Counted from the first letter of the stretch, positions 36,156-45,376 are shown. The stretch: DNA of 64,000 nucleotides from Deltaproteobacteria bacterium (GCA_002731275.1 PCBK01000189.1:124001-188000); one strand, 5' to 3'. Made by a program: numbers and translations. Notes: generated from the letters alone by a model not told the origin.

Positions 36156-37607
36156 ATGAGTATCTTCGAAGAATTTAAGTGGAGAGGCCTTCTCAAAGAC
36201 GCAACTGAAGGCCTGGAAGAACAACTCACAAGAGAAAAAACGATCGGCTACATTGGCTTCGATCCAACCGCCGACAGCCTACATGTCGGTTCGCTCTTGC
36301 CGATCATGTGCCTCGCCCGGTTGCAAACATTTGGACACGGTGCGCTCGCAATTATCGGCGGTGGAACCGGTATGATCGGCGACCCCAGCGGTAAAACACA
36401 AGAACGTCAGCTCCTCACACACGAGAAAGTCGAAGAAAACCTCAGAGGGATCAAAGGCCAACTCAGCCGCTTTCTCGACTTTGAAGACGCAGACAACCCC
36501 GCACAGATCATCAACAACGCTGACTGGCTCGGTGAGATTACCCTGATCGACTTTCTGCGTGACGCAGGAAAGCACTTCACGATCAACTACATGCTCTCCA
36601 AAGAGTCGGCAAAACGCAGACTCGAACAAGAGTCTGGGCTGTCGTTCACAGAGTTCAGCTACATGCTGTTGCAAGCGTACGACTTTTTGGTCCTGTTTGA
36701 CCGCTATGACTGTACGCTTCAGCTCGGCGGGAGCGACCAGTGGGGGAACATCACGGCAGGCGCAGAGCTGATCCGTAAGCTTCGCCCGATGTCCTTCTCT
36801 CCGGCACAATGGGATGCATTTGTCGAACGCCACCCACACGCTCAAGAAGTCCTCGCGCCCGTCCTCTCAGAAAAAGACGGTCGCAAAGTCGTCGACTTCG
36901 AGAAGCTGGCCCAAGAGCAACGTGAAGCGCTCGGTGATGAGGTCCTTGGTGCCCTTCATCGACAGGGTCGTGCACACGGGATGGTCTTCCCGCTCGTTAC
37001 GACAAGCGCTGGGATCAAGTTTGGTAAGACCGAAGCAGGCGCAGTATGGCTCGATGCCAACCGTACGTCTCCTTACAACTTCTACCAATTCTGGTTGAAG
37101 ACAGATGACCGCGACGTGATCAAATACCTCAAGTACTTCACATGGCTCGATCAAGAAGAGGTCGCAACCTACGAAAAACAGGTGGAAGAAGAGCCCCACA
37201 AACGAAGCGCCCAAAAGCGCCTCGCCGAAGAAGTCACACGTATCGTCCACGGAGAAGACCTGCTCCAACGCGCGATCTCCGCGTCCAAAGTTCTCTTTGG
37301 TGGTGAGCTCGATAACTTGAGCGCAGATGATATCGTCGACATCTTCAGCGATGTCCCCTCCAATGAAGTCACTCCCGCCGCCCTCGAAGGCGAAGGGATC
37401 GCGCTCGTCGATCTACTTGAGCAAAGTGGTCTCGTCAAATCCAAAGGGGAAGGACGCCGCTCGATCAAAGGTGGTGGTGTCTACCTCAACAACCAACGTG
37501 TCGAAGATGGCCAAAAAATGGTCACCTCCGAAGACGCCATCGAGGGACGCTTCTTGATCCTCCGCAAAGGCAAAAAGAAGTACCACCTCGTCCGCGTCCA
37601 AGCGTAA
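36156..37607 (+). CDS. tyrS: Tyrosyl-tRNA synthetase
   Basis: A 483-residue class I aminoacyl-tRNA synthetase that charges tRNA-Tyr. The start at 36156 has AAGGA eight bases upstream and the N-terminus MSIFEEFKWRG fits the family. The HIGH-type motif is HVGS (from residue 43) and the KMSKS-type motif is KFGKT (from residue 288). The tyrosine-binding GSDQWGNI is present, and the C-terminal S4 RNA-binding domain (GRRSIKGGGVYLNNQRV) is intact. The protein is about 60 residues longer than the E. coli enzyme because of an insertion between GAELIRK and HGMVFPLV. It is convergent with acnA. Confidence 0.96.
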   Translation: MSIFEEFKWRGLLKDATEGLEEQLTREKTIGYIGFDPTADSLHVGSLLPIMCLARLQTFGHGALAIIGGGTGMIGDPSGKTQERQLLTHEKVEENLRGIKGQLSRFLDFEDADNPAQIINNADWLGEITLIDFLRDAGKHFTINYMLSKESAKRRLEQESGLSFTEFSYMLLQAYDFLVLFDRYDCTLQLGGSDQWGNITAGAELIRKLRPMSFSPAQWDAFVERHPHAQEVLAPVLSEKDGRKVVDFEKLAQEQREALGDEVLGALHRQGRAHGMVFPLVTTSAGIKFGKTEAGAVWLDANRTSPYNFYQFWLKTDDRDVIKYLKYFTWLDQEEVATYEKQVEEEPHKRSAQKRLAEEVTRIVHGEDLLQRAISASKVLFGGELDNLSADDIVDIFSDVPSNEVTPAALEGEGIALVDLLEQSGLVKSKGEGRRSIKGGGVYLNNQRVEDGQKMVTSEDAIEGRFLILRKGKKKYHLVRVQA

Positions 37608-37641
37608 GGCTATCAACACCCCCCTCCCCCTTCTTCGCCCT

Positions 37642-40404
37642 CTACGAATGTTTGGACATACTGCTATCTTTTGTCTGCTCTGACACGAGAAGAGAGCGCA
37701 TCGCGGTCTGCAAGATCCCACCATTTCGATAGTATGTCATCTCTGTCTGCGAATCGATTCGGCATCTCGCCATCCACGTCTGGACCACCCCTTCCTCAGA
37801 AGTCGATGTCACCTTGATGTGCTGTCCAGGCTGTAAGGTATCGTCCAGCTCGATGTCAAAACGTTCACGACCAGTCAGCTTGAGAGTCTCGGCATCTTCT
37901 CCTCGTACAAATTGGAGCGGAAGAATCCCCATGCCAATCAAATTGGAGCGGTGTATCCGTTCATACGAAGACGCGATCACTGCTTTGACGCCCAACAAAT
38001 GTGGTCCCTTTGCCGCCCAATCACGACTTGAACCCATCCCGTAATCCTTCCCGGCGAGGATGATCGTCGGAATATTGTGGCGTTGGTACTTCATCGCCGC
38101 GTCAAAAATCCAGGCCACCTCGCCATACATGGGCGAAGCATCTGTCTCATAACGAGCAAGCGCCACATCACCTTCATCGTCGGGACCGAGATACGTCGTG
38201 TGGCCTCCTTTGTGTCCGGCTGCGAGTTGGTTTTCAAAGCGGACATTACCAAATGTCCCACGAACCATGACCTGATCGTTCCCACGCCTCGTTCCGTAGG
38301 TGTTGAGCTGGTAAGGTGTCACGCCCTGCTTGTTGAGATAAGACGCTGCGGGCGTCAGCAGCGCGATACTTCCGGCAGGACTGATGTGGTCAGTCGTCAC
38401 AGAGTCGCCGGCCTTCACGAGACAACGCGCCCCCTTGATCGGCTTGATAGATCGCTCTTCGTCGAATCCATCATCAAAAAAGGGTGGCTCTTGGATATAC
38501 GTCGAATCCTCCTGCCAATCGTAGCTCTCGGCTTCACTTGTCCCCAGCTCGCTCCAAAGTGTCGAACCCACATAAGGATCGTTATATCGCTTGACAAATT
38601 GCTCACGGTGAAGAGCTTGGCCACGGATCTCTTCGATCTCCTCCTGTGTCGGCCAAAGATCCCGTAAGTACACGTCCTCACCTCCAGGTGTTTGTGCCAG
38701 GGGTTGTGTCGAGAAGTCGATATCGACTGTCCCTGCGAGTGCGTAAGCCACGACCAGCGGAGGGCTCGCGAGATAATTGCCCAGCGTGTGGGGACTGACA
38801 CGTCCTTCAAAGTTGCGGTTACCAGAGAGCACAGACGTCACCTTGAGCCCTTGTTCGACGACCGCCTCTACGATATCTTCGTCGAGGGGACCAGAGTTAC
38901 CGATACACGTCGTGCAACCATACCCCACGGTGAAGAAGCCTATGGCCTCCAGCGCCTTCTCAAGGCCGACTTTTTCGAGATAATCGGTCACGACACGCGA
39001 CCCAGGAGCCAGAGAGGTCTTCACCCACGGTTTGGCCTTCAGGCCTCGTTGTTGGGCTTTTTGTGCGAGGAGACCTGCTGCGAGCATGACCTTTGGATTG
39101 GATGTGTTTGTGCAGCTCGTGATCGCAGCGATCACAACGGCACCGTCGTCGAGTTGAACAGATTCCCCGCCCCGCTTGATGGAGACACTGGTGACGGTGT
39201 CCTCATCGCGCTGGGAAAAGTCGCGCCAACTCGTCTTCATATCACGTAACAAGACGCGATCTTGTGGTCTCTTGGGACCGGCAAGTGCCGGTTGGACATC
39301 CGACAAAGACATCTCGATCTGTTCTTGGAAACGTGCCCGCTTCATCTCCTCTGGTGCGTGCCACAACCCCTGGTATTTGCTGTACTCTTCGACGAGTTTG
39401 ATGTGTTCATCCTCACGTCCAGTCAGGGATAAATACGCAAGGGTCTTCTCATCGACAGGAAAGAAACCCATCGTCGCGCCGTACTCAGGGGCCATATTTG
39501 CGATCGTTGCACGATCTTCCAGAGACAGGTGACGGACGCCCTCGCCAAAAAACTCGACGAACTTCCCGACGACGTTCATCGCTCGCAGCGTCTGTGTGAT
39601 CCACAGGACGATATCCGTTGAGGTCGTCCCTTCAGGAGCTTCACCTGTCAATTCAACACCAATCACGTCGGGCAACACCATCGAGATCGGCTGTCCGAGC
39701 ATACTCGCCTCCGCCTCGATCCCTCCGACACCCCATCCCATCACACCGAGACCATTGATCATGGTGCTGTGAGAGTCCGTCCCCACAAGTGAATCGAAGA
39801 ACGCATAGGTCCGACCATCACGGTTCTCAGTCGCCACAATGGACGCGAGATATTCGAGGTTGACTTGGTGTACAATCCCGATCCCTGGAGGTACGAGAGA
39901 CAGGCCTTCAAACGCTCCCGCTCCCCACTTCAAAAATCGGTATCTCTCCTCGTTCCTCTCAAACTCCCGTTGCTGGTTGTGTGAAAGCGCCCGCGCAGAA
40001 CCAGCACGATCGACCTGCAAAGAATGATCGATCACCAGATCGACTTTCATCGATGGATTGATCAAGGACGGAGACGCCCCCAAACGCTCGACAGCGCTCC
40101 TCATCGCCGCCAAATCGACCAGCGCAGGGACACCTGTCAGATCTTGCAACAACACACGCGAAGGCAAAAAGGAGATGTCCTTTGGGGCATCTGCATCGTT
40201 CGAAAAGAAGGTCCGGGAAATCGCTTCACAGTCGACACTCTCGCCACTGTGACGGAGAACATTCTCCAACAAGATCCTGTGGCTGACAGGGAGCGCCCGG
40301 TGAGAACCATATCCAAGCGCTGAGAATGCGTTGAGGTCGTAGATATGAAAATTTCGTCCAGCTGTTGTTTTCCACACTCGTTGGGTCTGTTTTTGTGCAC
40401 ACAT
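37642..40404 (-). CDS. acnA: Aconitate hydratase A
   Basis: A 920-residue AcnA/IRP-type aconitase that interconverts citrate and isocitrate in the TCA cycle. The [4Fe-4S] ligands are Cys431 in SCTNTSNP and Cys497 and Cys500 in GCTTCIGNSG. The C-terminal swivel domain is present (GSSRDWAAKGPHLLGV, SYERIHRSNLIGMGILPL). Length is typical of AcnA. AAGGAG lies six bases before the ATG. A LysR-type regulator is divergent from it across 175 bases that contain an AT-rich palindrome, so regulation by that protein is plausible. Confidence 0.96.
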   Translation of the reverse strand: MCAQKQTQRVWKTTAGRNFHIYDLNAFSALGYGSHRALPVSHRILLENVLRHSGESVDCEAISRTFFSNDADAPKDISFLPSRVLLQDLTGVPALVDLAAMRSAVERLGASPSLINPSMKVDLVIDHSLQVDRAGSARALSHNQQREFERNEERYRFLKWGAGAFEGLSLVPPGIGIVHQVNLEYLASIVATENRDGRTYAFFDSLVGTDSHSTMINGLGVMGWGVGGIEAEASMLGQPISMVLPDVIGVELTGEAPEGTTSTDIVLWITQTLRAMNVVGKFVEFFGEGVRHLSLEDRATIANMAPEYGATMGFFPVDEKTLAYLSLTGREDEHIKLVEEYSKYQGLWHAPEEMKRARFQEQIEMSLSDVQPALAGPKRPQDRVLLRDMKTSWRDFSQRDEDTVTSVSIKRGGESVQLDDGAVVIAAITSCTNTSNPKVMLAAGLLAQKAQQRGLKAKPWVKTSLAPGSRVVTDYLEKVGLEKALEAIGFFTVGYGCTTCIGNSGPLDEDIVEAVVEQGLKVTSVLSGNRNFEGRVSPHTLGNYLASPPLVVAYALAGTVDIDFSTQPLAQTPGGEDVYLRDLWPTQEEIEEIRGQALHREQFVKRYNDPYVGSTLWSELGTSEAESYDWQEDSTYIQEPPFFDDGFDEERSIKPIKGARCLVKAGDSVTTDHISPAGSIALLTPAASYLNKQGVTPYQLNTYGTRRGNDQVMVRGTFGNVRFENQLAAGHKGGHTTYLGPDDEGDVALARYETDASPMYGEVAWIFDAAMKYQRHNIPTIILAGKDYGMGSSRDWAAKGPHLLGVKAVIASSYERIHRSNLIGMGILPLQFVRGEDAETLKLTGRERFDIELDDTLQPGQHIKVTSTSEEGVVQTWMARCRIDSQTEMTYYRNGGILQTAMRSLLVSEQTKDSSMSKHS

Positions 40405-40503
40405 TGTACTCTCCTTCAGATGAAGGTCGCTTGGCCTACCGGCGCTATTGACCTGTAAAAAGAATCACTGACATCTGTAAGTTTAGAGAGCAAAACAGCA
40501 TAC

Positions 40504-40523
40504 ATAAAATGAATTTATTTTAT
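40504..40523. promoter_or_regulatory. AT-rich palindrome between acnA and the LysR regulator
   Basis: ATAAAAT and ATTTTAT form a perfect 7-6-7 inverted repeat. It fits the general T-N11-A form of LysR-type operator sites and lies between two divergent genes, so it is a candidate site for the adjacent regulator. Confidence 0.4.
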
Positions 40524-40579
40524 AAACATGATAAACATCTTTTATGACACGATCACATCCCTCTCGATTAGGAGTCGCC

Positions 40580-41476
40580 ATGGATCTCAACACATTGCGC
40601 GCGTTTGTTGTACTCGCAGAAGAAGAACACATGACCCGTGCAGCCGAACGTTTGCATCTGACACAGCCGGCGATCAGCAACAAACTCAAACGACTCGAAG
40701 CAGAGCTTTCCCACCCGCTCTTTCACCGGACTCCCAAGGGACTGACATTAACAGAGGCTGGAGAGATCTTTTTGGTGTACGCACAAGAAGCCATTCACAC
40801 AGTGGAAAAAGGCGAGGAGGCGTTGCAAGCGCTTGGTGGATTACTGCGCGGCAAGCTCTCAGTCGGTGCTGGTGCCACTGCGACCCATTACCTCCTGCCC
40901 GCTTTGGTCGGAGGCTTTCACGCGGATTACCCTGGCGTACAGATGTTCATCAAAGAACAAGGAAGCCAAACCACTCTGGAAGACGTTTTGGAGGGAAAAC
41001 TCGACTTGGGGATCGTGACGCTGCCACGAGATGGACATGTGGAGAGGCGATTTCATCAACAGCTGCTGATCAGGGATTGGGTAAAGGATGAGCTCGTGTT
41101 GTATCTCCCTCGAAATCATGTCCTCATGACACAACAGACATTTCGCTGGGAAGATCTTCAGGACGAGAGAATGGTACTCTTTGAGGCCGGAAGTGCGGTG
41201 CGGGATATGATAGACACACAGCTCAAAAAGACGAACACAACACCTCACGTCGTGATGGAGCTGCGCTCGATCGAGGCGAGCAAGAAGATGGTTGAGCAGG
41301 GCATTGGTGGGGCGTTCTTGAGCCGTTATGCGATGGACGAAGAGCACGTTCTCCATTGTGAAGATGCGAGCTTGACGAGACAACTCGCGATCATCCACAA
41401 GAAGAATCGCATAATGAGTCCAGCGGTCAAGACATTCTTGGGCTACATGTTGGCCTCGAAAGGTCCTGAAGAGTAA
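40580..41476 (+). CDS. LysR-type transcriptional regulator
   Basis: A 298-residue regulator. The start at 40580 has AGGAG five bases upstream and gives the usual N-terminus MDLNTLRAFV. The helix-turn-helix is at about residues 18-40 (MTRAAERLHLTQPAISNKLKRLE). The remainder is a LysR substrate-binding domain (GKLSVGAGATATHYLLPAL, GKLDLGIVTLP). It resembles CysB/CbbR-type members in general form only. Divergent placement suggests that it acts on acnA or on itself. The effector is unknown. Confidence 0.93.
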   Translation: MDLNTLRAFVVLAEEEHMTRAAERLHLTQPAISNKLKRLEAELSHPLFHRTPKGLTLTEAGEIFLVYAQEAIHTVEKGEEALQALGGLLRGKLSVGAGATATHYLLPALVGGFHADYPGVQMFIKEQGSQTTLEDVLEGKLDLGIVTLPRDGHVERRFHQQLLIRDWVKDELVLYLPRNHVLMTQQTFRWEDLQDERMVLFEAGSAVRDMIDTQLKKTNTTPHVVMELRSIEASKKMVEQGIGGAFLSRYAMDEEHVLHCEDASLTRQLAIIHKKNRIMSPAVKTFLGYMLASKGPEE

Positions 41477-41478
41477 GG

Positions 41479-42384
41479 TTACGCGACAGTGACAACCTTA
41501 GAAGCGAGCATAACGCCATCGCTCATGCGAGCGACAGTCATGATGTGACGATCGCGTTCGCCTGAGGGGATACCAGACATGATGTTGTCATTCGAGAAGA
41601 CAGTGTCGGGTTGTCCAAAGCCTTTGTAATCGTCGTGATCGGTGAAGACCTCTTTGGTCACGTCTTCAGGAAAGAAGAGTTGGGAGATACGTGTGGTCTG
41701 CCCATTGACCTTTACCTGGAAGTGGATATGAACGGCGCGACCGCGATACCATCCGGGAAAACAGCTATCAAAGTAGACAACACCATCACTGTCAGCTGTT
41801 CGTACCCCACGAAAGAAGTCATTCGAGGTGTACGATTGATCGGAGACGCACATATTGTTGTTGGGTGTTTGGCCGGAGTAGCTGCCTTCAAGGTTGGTGT
41901 GCCAGACCCTGACCAACGCACCAGAGAGCGGCTTACAAGAAGTATCGACGACCTTGATGCCGAGGCGCAATGGGAGCCCCTTCCACCCTTCGGAGATGTC
42001 CTCTCTATCGAGGTCAGTGCTCGTTGTACATGGCCCTTCTGTCGTCGTCGCGACCAGCGAACAGGCCGTCAAGGCTGCAGTGAAGGGGTTGGGATAGTTG
42101 CTCTTCGCGGTCATCGCAGTTGTCCCACCCTTGGCCCAACTGTCCGCAGGTGTGACATCTGCGACCGTTGTTTCTTGACCACCACCATCTGTACCTGTTC
42201 CTGCGTCAGAGACTGTCGACGCCTCTTCGCCTGTTTTTTCGGTGGTTGTGGTGTTCTCCGTCTCATTCGTTTGACCAGCACACCCGATCAAGGGGAGCAT
42301 CCCAGCCGTGGCGAGTATCCCAAGGACACGACGTCGGTTGTACTTTTCAGAGAGGAAACTGTCCGTTGTTTTCTTTGCCTTCAT
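41479..42384 (-). CDS. Exported intradiol dioxygenase-like lipoprotein
   Basis: A 301-residue protein. The start at 42384 has AAAGGG at a suitable distance. The N-terminus has a twin-arginine-like stretch (NRRRVLGILATAG) and a lipobox ending PLIGC, suggesting a Tat-exported lipoprotein. A Thr/Glu/Gly-rich linker precedes a catalytic domain of the protocatechuate 3,4-dioxygenase type: EGPCT, RVWHTNLEGSYSG, FPGWYRGRAVHIHFQV and RISQLFFPED. The Tyr and the HxH of the last motifs are expected Fe(III) ligands. Such extracellular forms act on catechol-like or unknown aromatic substrates. The stop lies two bases from the end of the convergent LysR gene. Confidence 0.82.
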   Translation of the reverse strand: MKAKKTTDSFLSEKYNRRRVLGILATAGMLPLIGCAGQTNETENTTTTEKTGEEASTVSDAGTGTDGGGQETTVADVTPADSWAKGGTTAMTAKSNYPNPFTAALTACSLVATTTEGPCTTSTDLDREDISEGWKGLPLRLGIKVVDTSCKPLSGALVRVWHTNLEGSYSGQTPNNNMCVSDQSYTSNDFFRGVRTADSDGVVYFDSCFPGWYRGRAVHIHFQVKVNGQTTRISQLFFPEDVTKEVFTDHDDYKGFGQPDTVFSNDNIMSGIPSGERDRHIMTVARMSDGVMLASKVVTVA

Positions 42385-42520
42385 CTTCATCTTCCCTTTG
42401 CAAATGGATTGACAGAACACCGAGAACGTTTGCAGAGTAAGTGAAGATGAGTTCCAATTTGTTTTAAAATATTTTTGAAATATTTCTATCGAGCCACTGA
42501 GAGTAAGACAAAAGGATAAT

Positions 42521-42544
42521 CCGTGAAAGGACATCTTTCACCCA
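42521..42544. promoter_or_regulatory. Hairpin element, copy 2
   Basis: GTGAAAG (42523-42529) pairs with CTTTCAC (42535-42541) around GACAT. The flanks and loop are identical to those of copy 1 at 28379-28402 and the single changed stem pair is compensated. It lies about 140 bases upstream of the leftward dioxygenase gene, so relative to that gene it is inverted compared with copy 1. Confidence 0.55.
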
Positions 42545-42613
42545 AAGAGCTGCTCGTCTCATCGATCGTGTTTGGAAGGGAGTGTGTCAGAGGATAGTGT
42601 GTTTGCGTCATCC

Positions 42614-42640
42614 AATAACGTCTGTTGTGCAGACGTTATT
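42614..42640 (-). terminator. Perfect 11-bp hairpin overlapping the stop of a lipoprotein gene
   Basis: AATAACGTCTG (42614-42624) pairs with CAGACGTTATT (42630-42640) around a 5-base loop. The stop codon of the leftward lipoprotein gene (42636-42638) is in the first arm. No separate T-run follows, but the 3' arm ends in ATT-rich sequence. Confidence 0.5.
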
Positions 42641-43178
42641 GTGCTTTGGAGAGGGACATAGTGGAGGATTCAGTGCCTTTTCGCAGCTTGCCATTATTCA
42701 GCTGCTTGGTACCATCGTAAGAAGCAAAAATACGTACACTGTCGGCGCCTGTAAGGTTAAGCTCGCCATTGTCGAACTTCGTGCCGATTACCATAAAAGT
42801 GCCTTTGATCGCGAAGTTCTCGTACGTCTTGTCATCGGTGCTGAAAGTGCCTTTGACGTTGAGGAGCGTGCTATCGATGCAAGCATACGCGACAGGCAGC
42901 CAGCTCACAACACGTTGATCGCAGTTGATGCGCAACGTGCCCTCTTTTTCGCCAGTCGCTTCGGCTTGTTCAAGCTTCAAGGTAAACTTCACCTTCTCGC
43001 CACTTGCGTTCTCAAGCTCACCTTCATACGTCCCAAGAATCGCATTTTTTACGTCCGCACCCTCAAACTCGTACTCCGTCGCAGTTGTCCCGCCATCACC
43101 GCAACCGATGTACGGGTTCAACGCAAACGCGAGCACTGCGACCAACATCATCGAGGACCACTTTCCAATCATTTTCAT
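42636..43178 (-). CDS. Predicted lipoprotein of unknown function
   Basis: A 180-residue lipoprotein. The start at 43178 has GAGG six bases upstream, and the signal peptide ends NPYIGC. The mature chain begins GDGGTTATEYEFEG and is beta-rich with alternating charged and hydrophobic residues, including ILGTYEGELEN and AIKGTFMVIGTKFDNGELNL, which suggests a small beta-sandwich or lipocalin-like fold. Two cysteines are in the middle (INCDQRV, YACIDS). No family is recognised. It lies upstream of the dioxygenase gene on the same strand but is separated from it by a hairpin. Confidence 0.65.
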   Translation of the reverse strand: MKMIGKWSSMMLVAVLAFALNPYIGCGDGGTTATEYEFEGADVKNAILGTYEGELENASGEKVKFTLKLEQAEATGEKEGTLRINCDQRVVSWLPVAYACIDSTLLNVKGTFSTDDKTYENFAIKGTFMVIGTKFDNGELNLTGADSVRIFASYDGTKQLNNGKLRKGTESSTMSLSKAQ

Positions 43179-43363
43179 CACAAACCTCATCTTGTACATC
43201 GTAAACAAAACATACGTATCAATCTTTAAGACTGCCCTGCGATATTTTTTGTAAACGTAGAATGCAAAAAAAATATCGAGCAGACCATAAACGTATACAA
43301 ACAAAAACAAAATGTAAAATGAATCCCTCTCTTTTTCAAGAGGAGACAGAACAGCACCGGGTA

Positions 43364-44566
43364 TCAGGACGATGGAGTCGTTTGTGAGGCTTTGTCTTTC
43401 GAGGAGGGCCAGAGGAGTGGTCCAAGGACACGCCGCTTCACGGCTTCGCGCTGTCGTTTTTTATACTCTTCGTGAGAAGCCCGCCCAGAGCGTGTCCGCG
43501 CGTAACTCTCTTTGTCCATGATCTGCACTTCATACGGGAAAAAGAAGCGGATCTCTTCCCTTTCCCCATTCCCTTCGAGGCTGTCGCGAAGAGGGATCGT
43601 ATCGAGCGCAAGTCCAGGATCGAGAATGGGTCGTTCACTGAGGGCTTTCGCACGGATGAGCTGACGACAGGTAAACTGGATGGAGTGGTAATCACTTGAG
43701 CTGAAGCGGTTGCCCGCCTCAAAGTTCCCCAAGTTAGGATACCCTTGATCCTCAAGACTCGCACGTAACGCTTCGCGCTGCTCGTCGAGTGAGATCCGCC
43801 CCTCTTCTTGGAGTGCGTTGAGTAAATCGAGTTGCTGTTTAAACAGATCGAGATCGATGAGTGTGTTGCGTGAACGACTTGGTTTGATATTCGCGAACAT
43901 GATCACGTGGTGTAAACGCAAGTAACGCACAACGAGCAGCGCGTCGAGACGATCGTGTGTGATCAAACGAATCCCGATCCGATCGAAGATGTCCGTCGCG
44001 ACATTTTCGACCTTATGCAAGAGTTTCATCATCACGGAGCGACGTGTCTTTGCCTGCTTGATCTCAAAGTGCGCGAGAGGCACAGCCTTCTCCCCTTTGC
44101 CGAGAAAGAGACCATCTGCACGTTCGTGGATATGTCCAGAGAAACGTTCGAGGATCTGCTCGCGGATCTGCACACCAAAGACGCGGTTGAAGTAATTGTC
44201 GCTGTGCGCAAGTGTGTGCATCACGCGAAGCAACGCACAACACCACTGCTGTCTGCGCGACACTCCCTTCTCGGACGCCCACAACATCCACTGACGTATA
44301 TCTCGCTCAGATTGGATATACAGGGGAATCTCCAGCGCCTCCTCGCCTGGAAGGAATTCCTGTGCGAAGAACGTCATGGTCTCTTCCCGCAATTGAGAGA
44401 GCTCCTCGCGATGCTTCCAATCGCTCCAGATATATCCGTAAGATTCGAGAAATTCCTCGGCTTCTTCGAGCGTGTGAACATGCAGTCGCGGCACATCTAT
44501 CGCCGAACGTCCCCCAATCACCGCATTAAGCGTCGCCCAAGGGAACTGTATTCTACCTTCAAACAT
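43364..44566 (-). CDS. Unknown protein with RelA/SpoT-like motifs
   Basis: A 400-residue soluble protein. I believe it belongs to a family conserved in myxobacteria (possibly TIGR04552, from memory). The central and C-terminal parts recall the RelA/SpoT synthetase fold: DIFDRIGIRLITHDRLDALL (the GIR motif), FANIKPSRSRN, SSDYHSIQFT (compare YRSLH) and FFPYEVQIMD (compare VEIQIRT). Whether catalytic residues are kept cannot be judged by eye. The N-terminal 200 residues are unlike long RelA/SpoT proteins and no HD, TGS or ACT domain is seen. It could make or bind a nucleotide or have lost activity. It is followed downstream by nothing on the same strand before the next lipoprotein gene. Confidence 0.65.
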   Translation of the reverse strand: MFEGRIQFPWATLNAVIGGRSAIDVPRLHVHTLEEAEEFLESYGYIWSDWKHREELSQLREETMTFFAQEFLPGEEALEIPLYIQSERDIRQWMLWASEKGVSRRQQWCCALLRVMHTLAHSDNYFNRVFGVQIREQILERFSGHIHERADGLFLGKGEKAVPLAHFEIKQAKTRRSVMMKLLHKVENVATDIFDRIGIRLITHDRLDALLVVRYLRLHHVIMFANIKPSRSRNTLIDLDLFKQQLDLLNALQEEGRISLDEQREALRASLEDQGYPNLGNFEAGNRFSSSDYHSIQFTCRQLIRAKALSERPILDPGLALDTIPLRDSLEGNGEREEIRFFFPYEVQIMDKESYARTRSGRASHEEYKKRQREAVKRRVLGPLLWPSSKDKASQTTPSS

Positions 44567-44744
44567 CGTCCATCACACCATTACACATCGAACACCAACC
44601 TCCAAAACACTATGGTGACTGCACATTCCAAACAATTTGTGACAAAAGAATGATGTCTTACGGCAGATCATGGGAAATTGCAAGCGTTGGATGGATGGAG
44701 TGGAGTTGTTGTGGGGAGGAAGGTTAGGCTACACGATGTCCAGC

Positions 44745-45275
44745 TTAATTGAGGAACATGCGAACAGAGGAGGCTTCGTCATAGGCATCTTCAAGGGTCG
44801 CGATACGCGCAAGAAGCTGCTGGTATCGCGCTGGTTCCTCTTGTTGAAAGGAGGCAGAGCCGAGACTCGCAGCACAAAAGCCACCACATCCTCCACACGC
44901 CATAAAGTGGAAAGGAAACGCCACAAGGCGCTCTCCTTGGCGGCGCAGTCCCCACCCCTGATGCTCAGGGGCCCGAATTAAAGGCGCTCCAAACACAGTC
45001 AGGACAGCCTCTTGAGAGCGATTGACGAAAGGAACATACGCTTCGAGAAACTCCTCGTAACGCTCCATATGACAGCGCTCGCGAACGTCGATCCAGACGC
45101 GGACAGAGGGAATAAAAAACGCCGGGACAATGGTCCCTTCATCATCATTGAGCATCCCAGGAGAGTAGCGAAAGCGGACGCCCCAAGTGGTAAAGAAAGT
45201 CGCCCATTGGGCTTCAAGCTCGTTGCGAAAACGTGAGACGTCTCTTTGGGCAGGGATATCGACGAGTGTTAACAT
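44745..45275 (-). CDS. Unknown protein
   Basis: A 176-residue protein. The start at 45275 follows AGGGGG at six bases; a second ATG six bases earlier would directly abut that site. The centre (PAFFIPSVRVWIDVRERC, then EEFLEAYVPF and VLTVFGAPL) recalls the layout of PD-(D/E)xK nuclease folds found in phage and accessory proteins, but the expected acidic and Lys residues are replaced, so activity is doubtful. A GGCGGFC cluster lies near the C-terminus (ACGGCGGFCAAS). It begins about 100 bases downstream of the HTTM gene on the same strand. Function is unknown. Confidence 0.6.
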   Translation of the reverse strand: MLTLVDIPAQRDVSRFRNELEAQWATFFTTWGVRFRYSPGMLNDDEGTIVPAFFIPSVRVWIDVRERCHMERYEEFLEAYVPFVNRSQEAVLTVFGAPLIRAPEHQGWGLRRQGERLVAFPFHFMACGGCGGFCAASLGSASFQQEEPARYQQLLARIATLEDAYDEASSVRMFLN

Positions 45276-45376
45276 GAGCATCCCCCTGTCTGTCCGGTGG
45301 TGAGAAGACATGCAGAGGAGCAGACAAAACGCACGATGTTGTCTTGGATACAACCATTTTTGGCCATGATGGCCTC

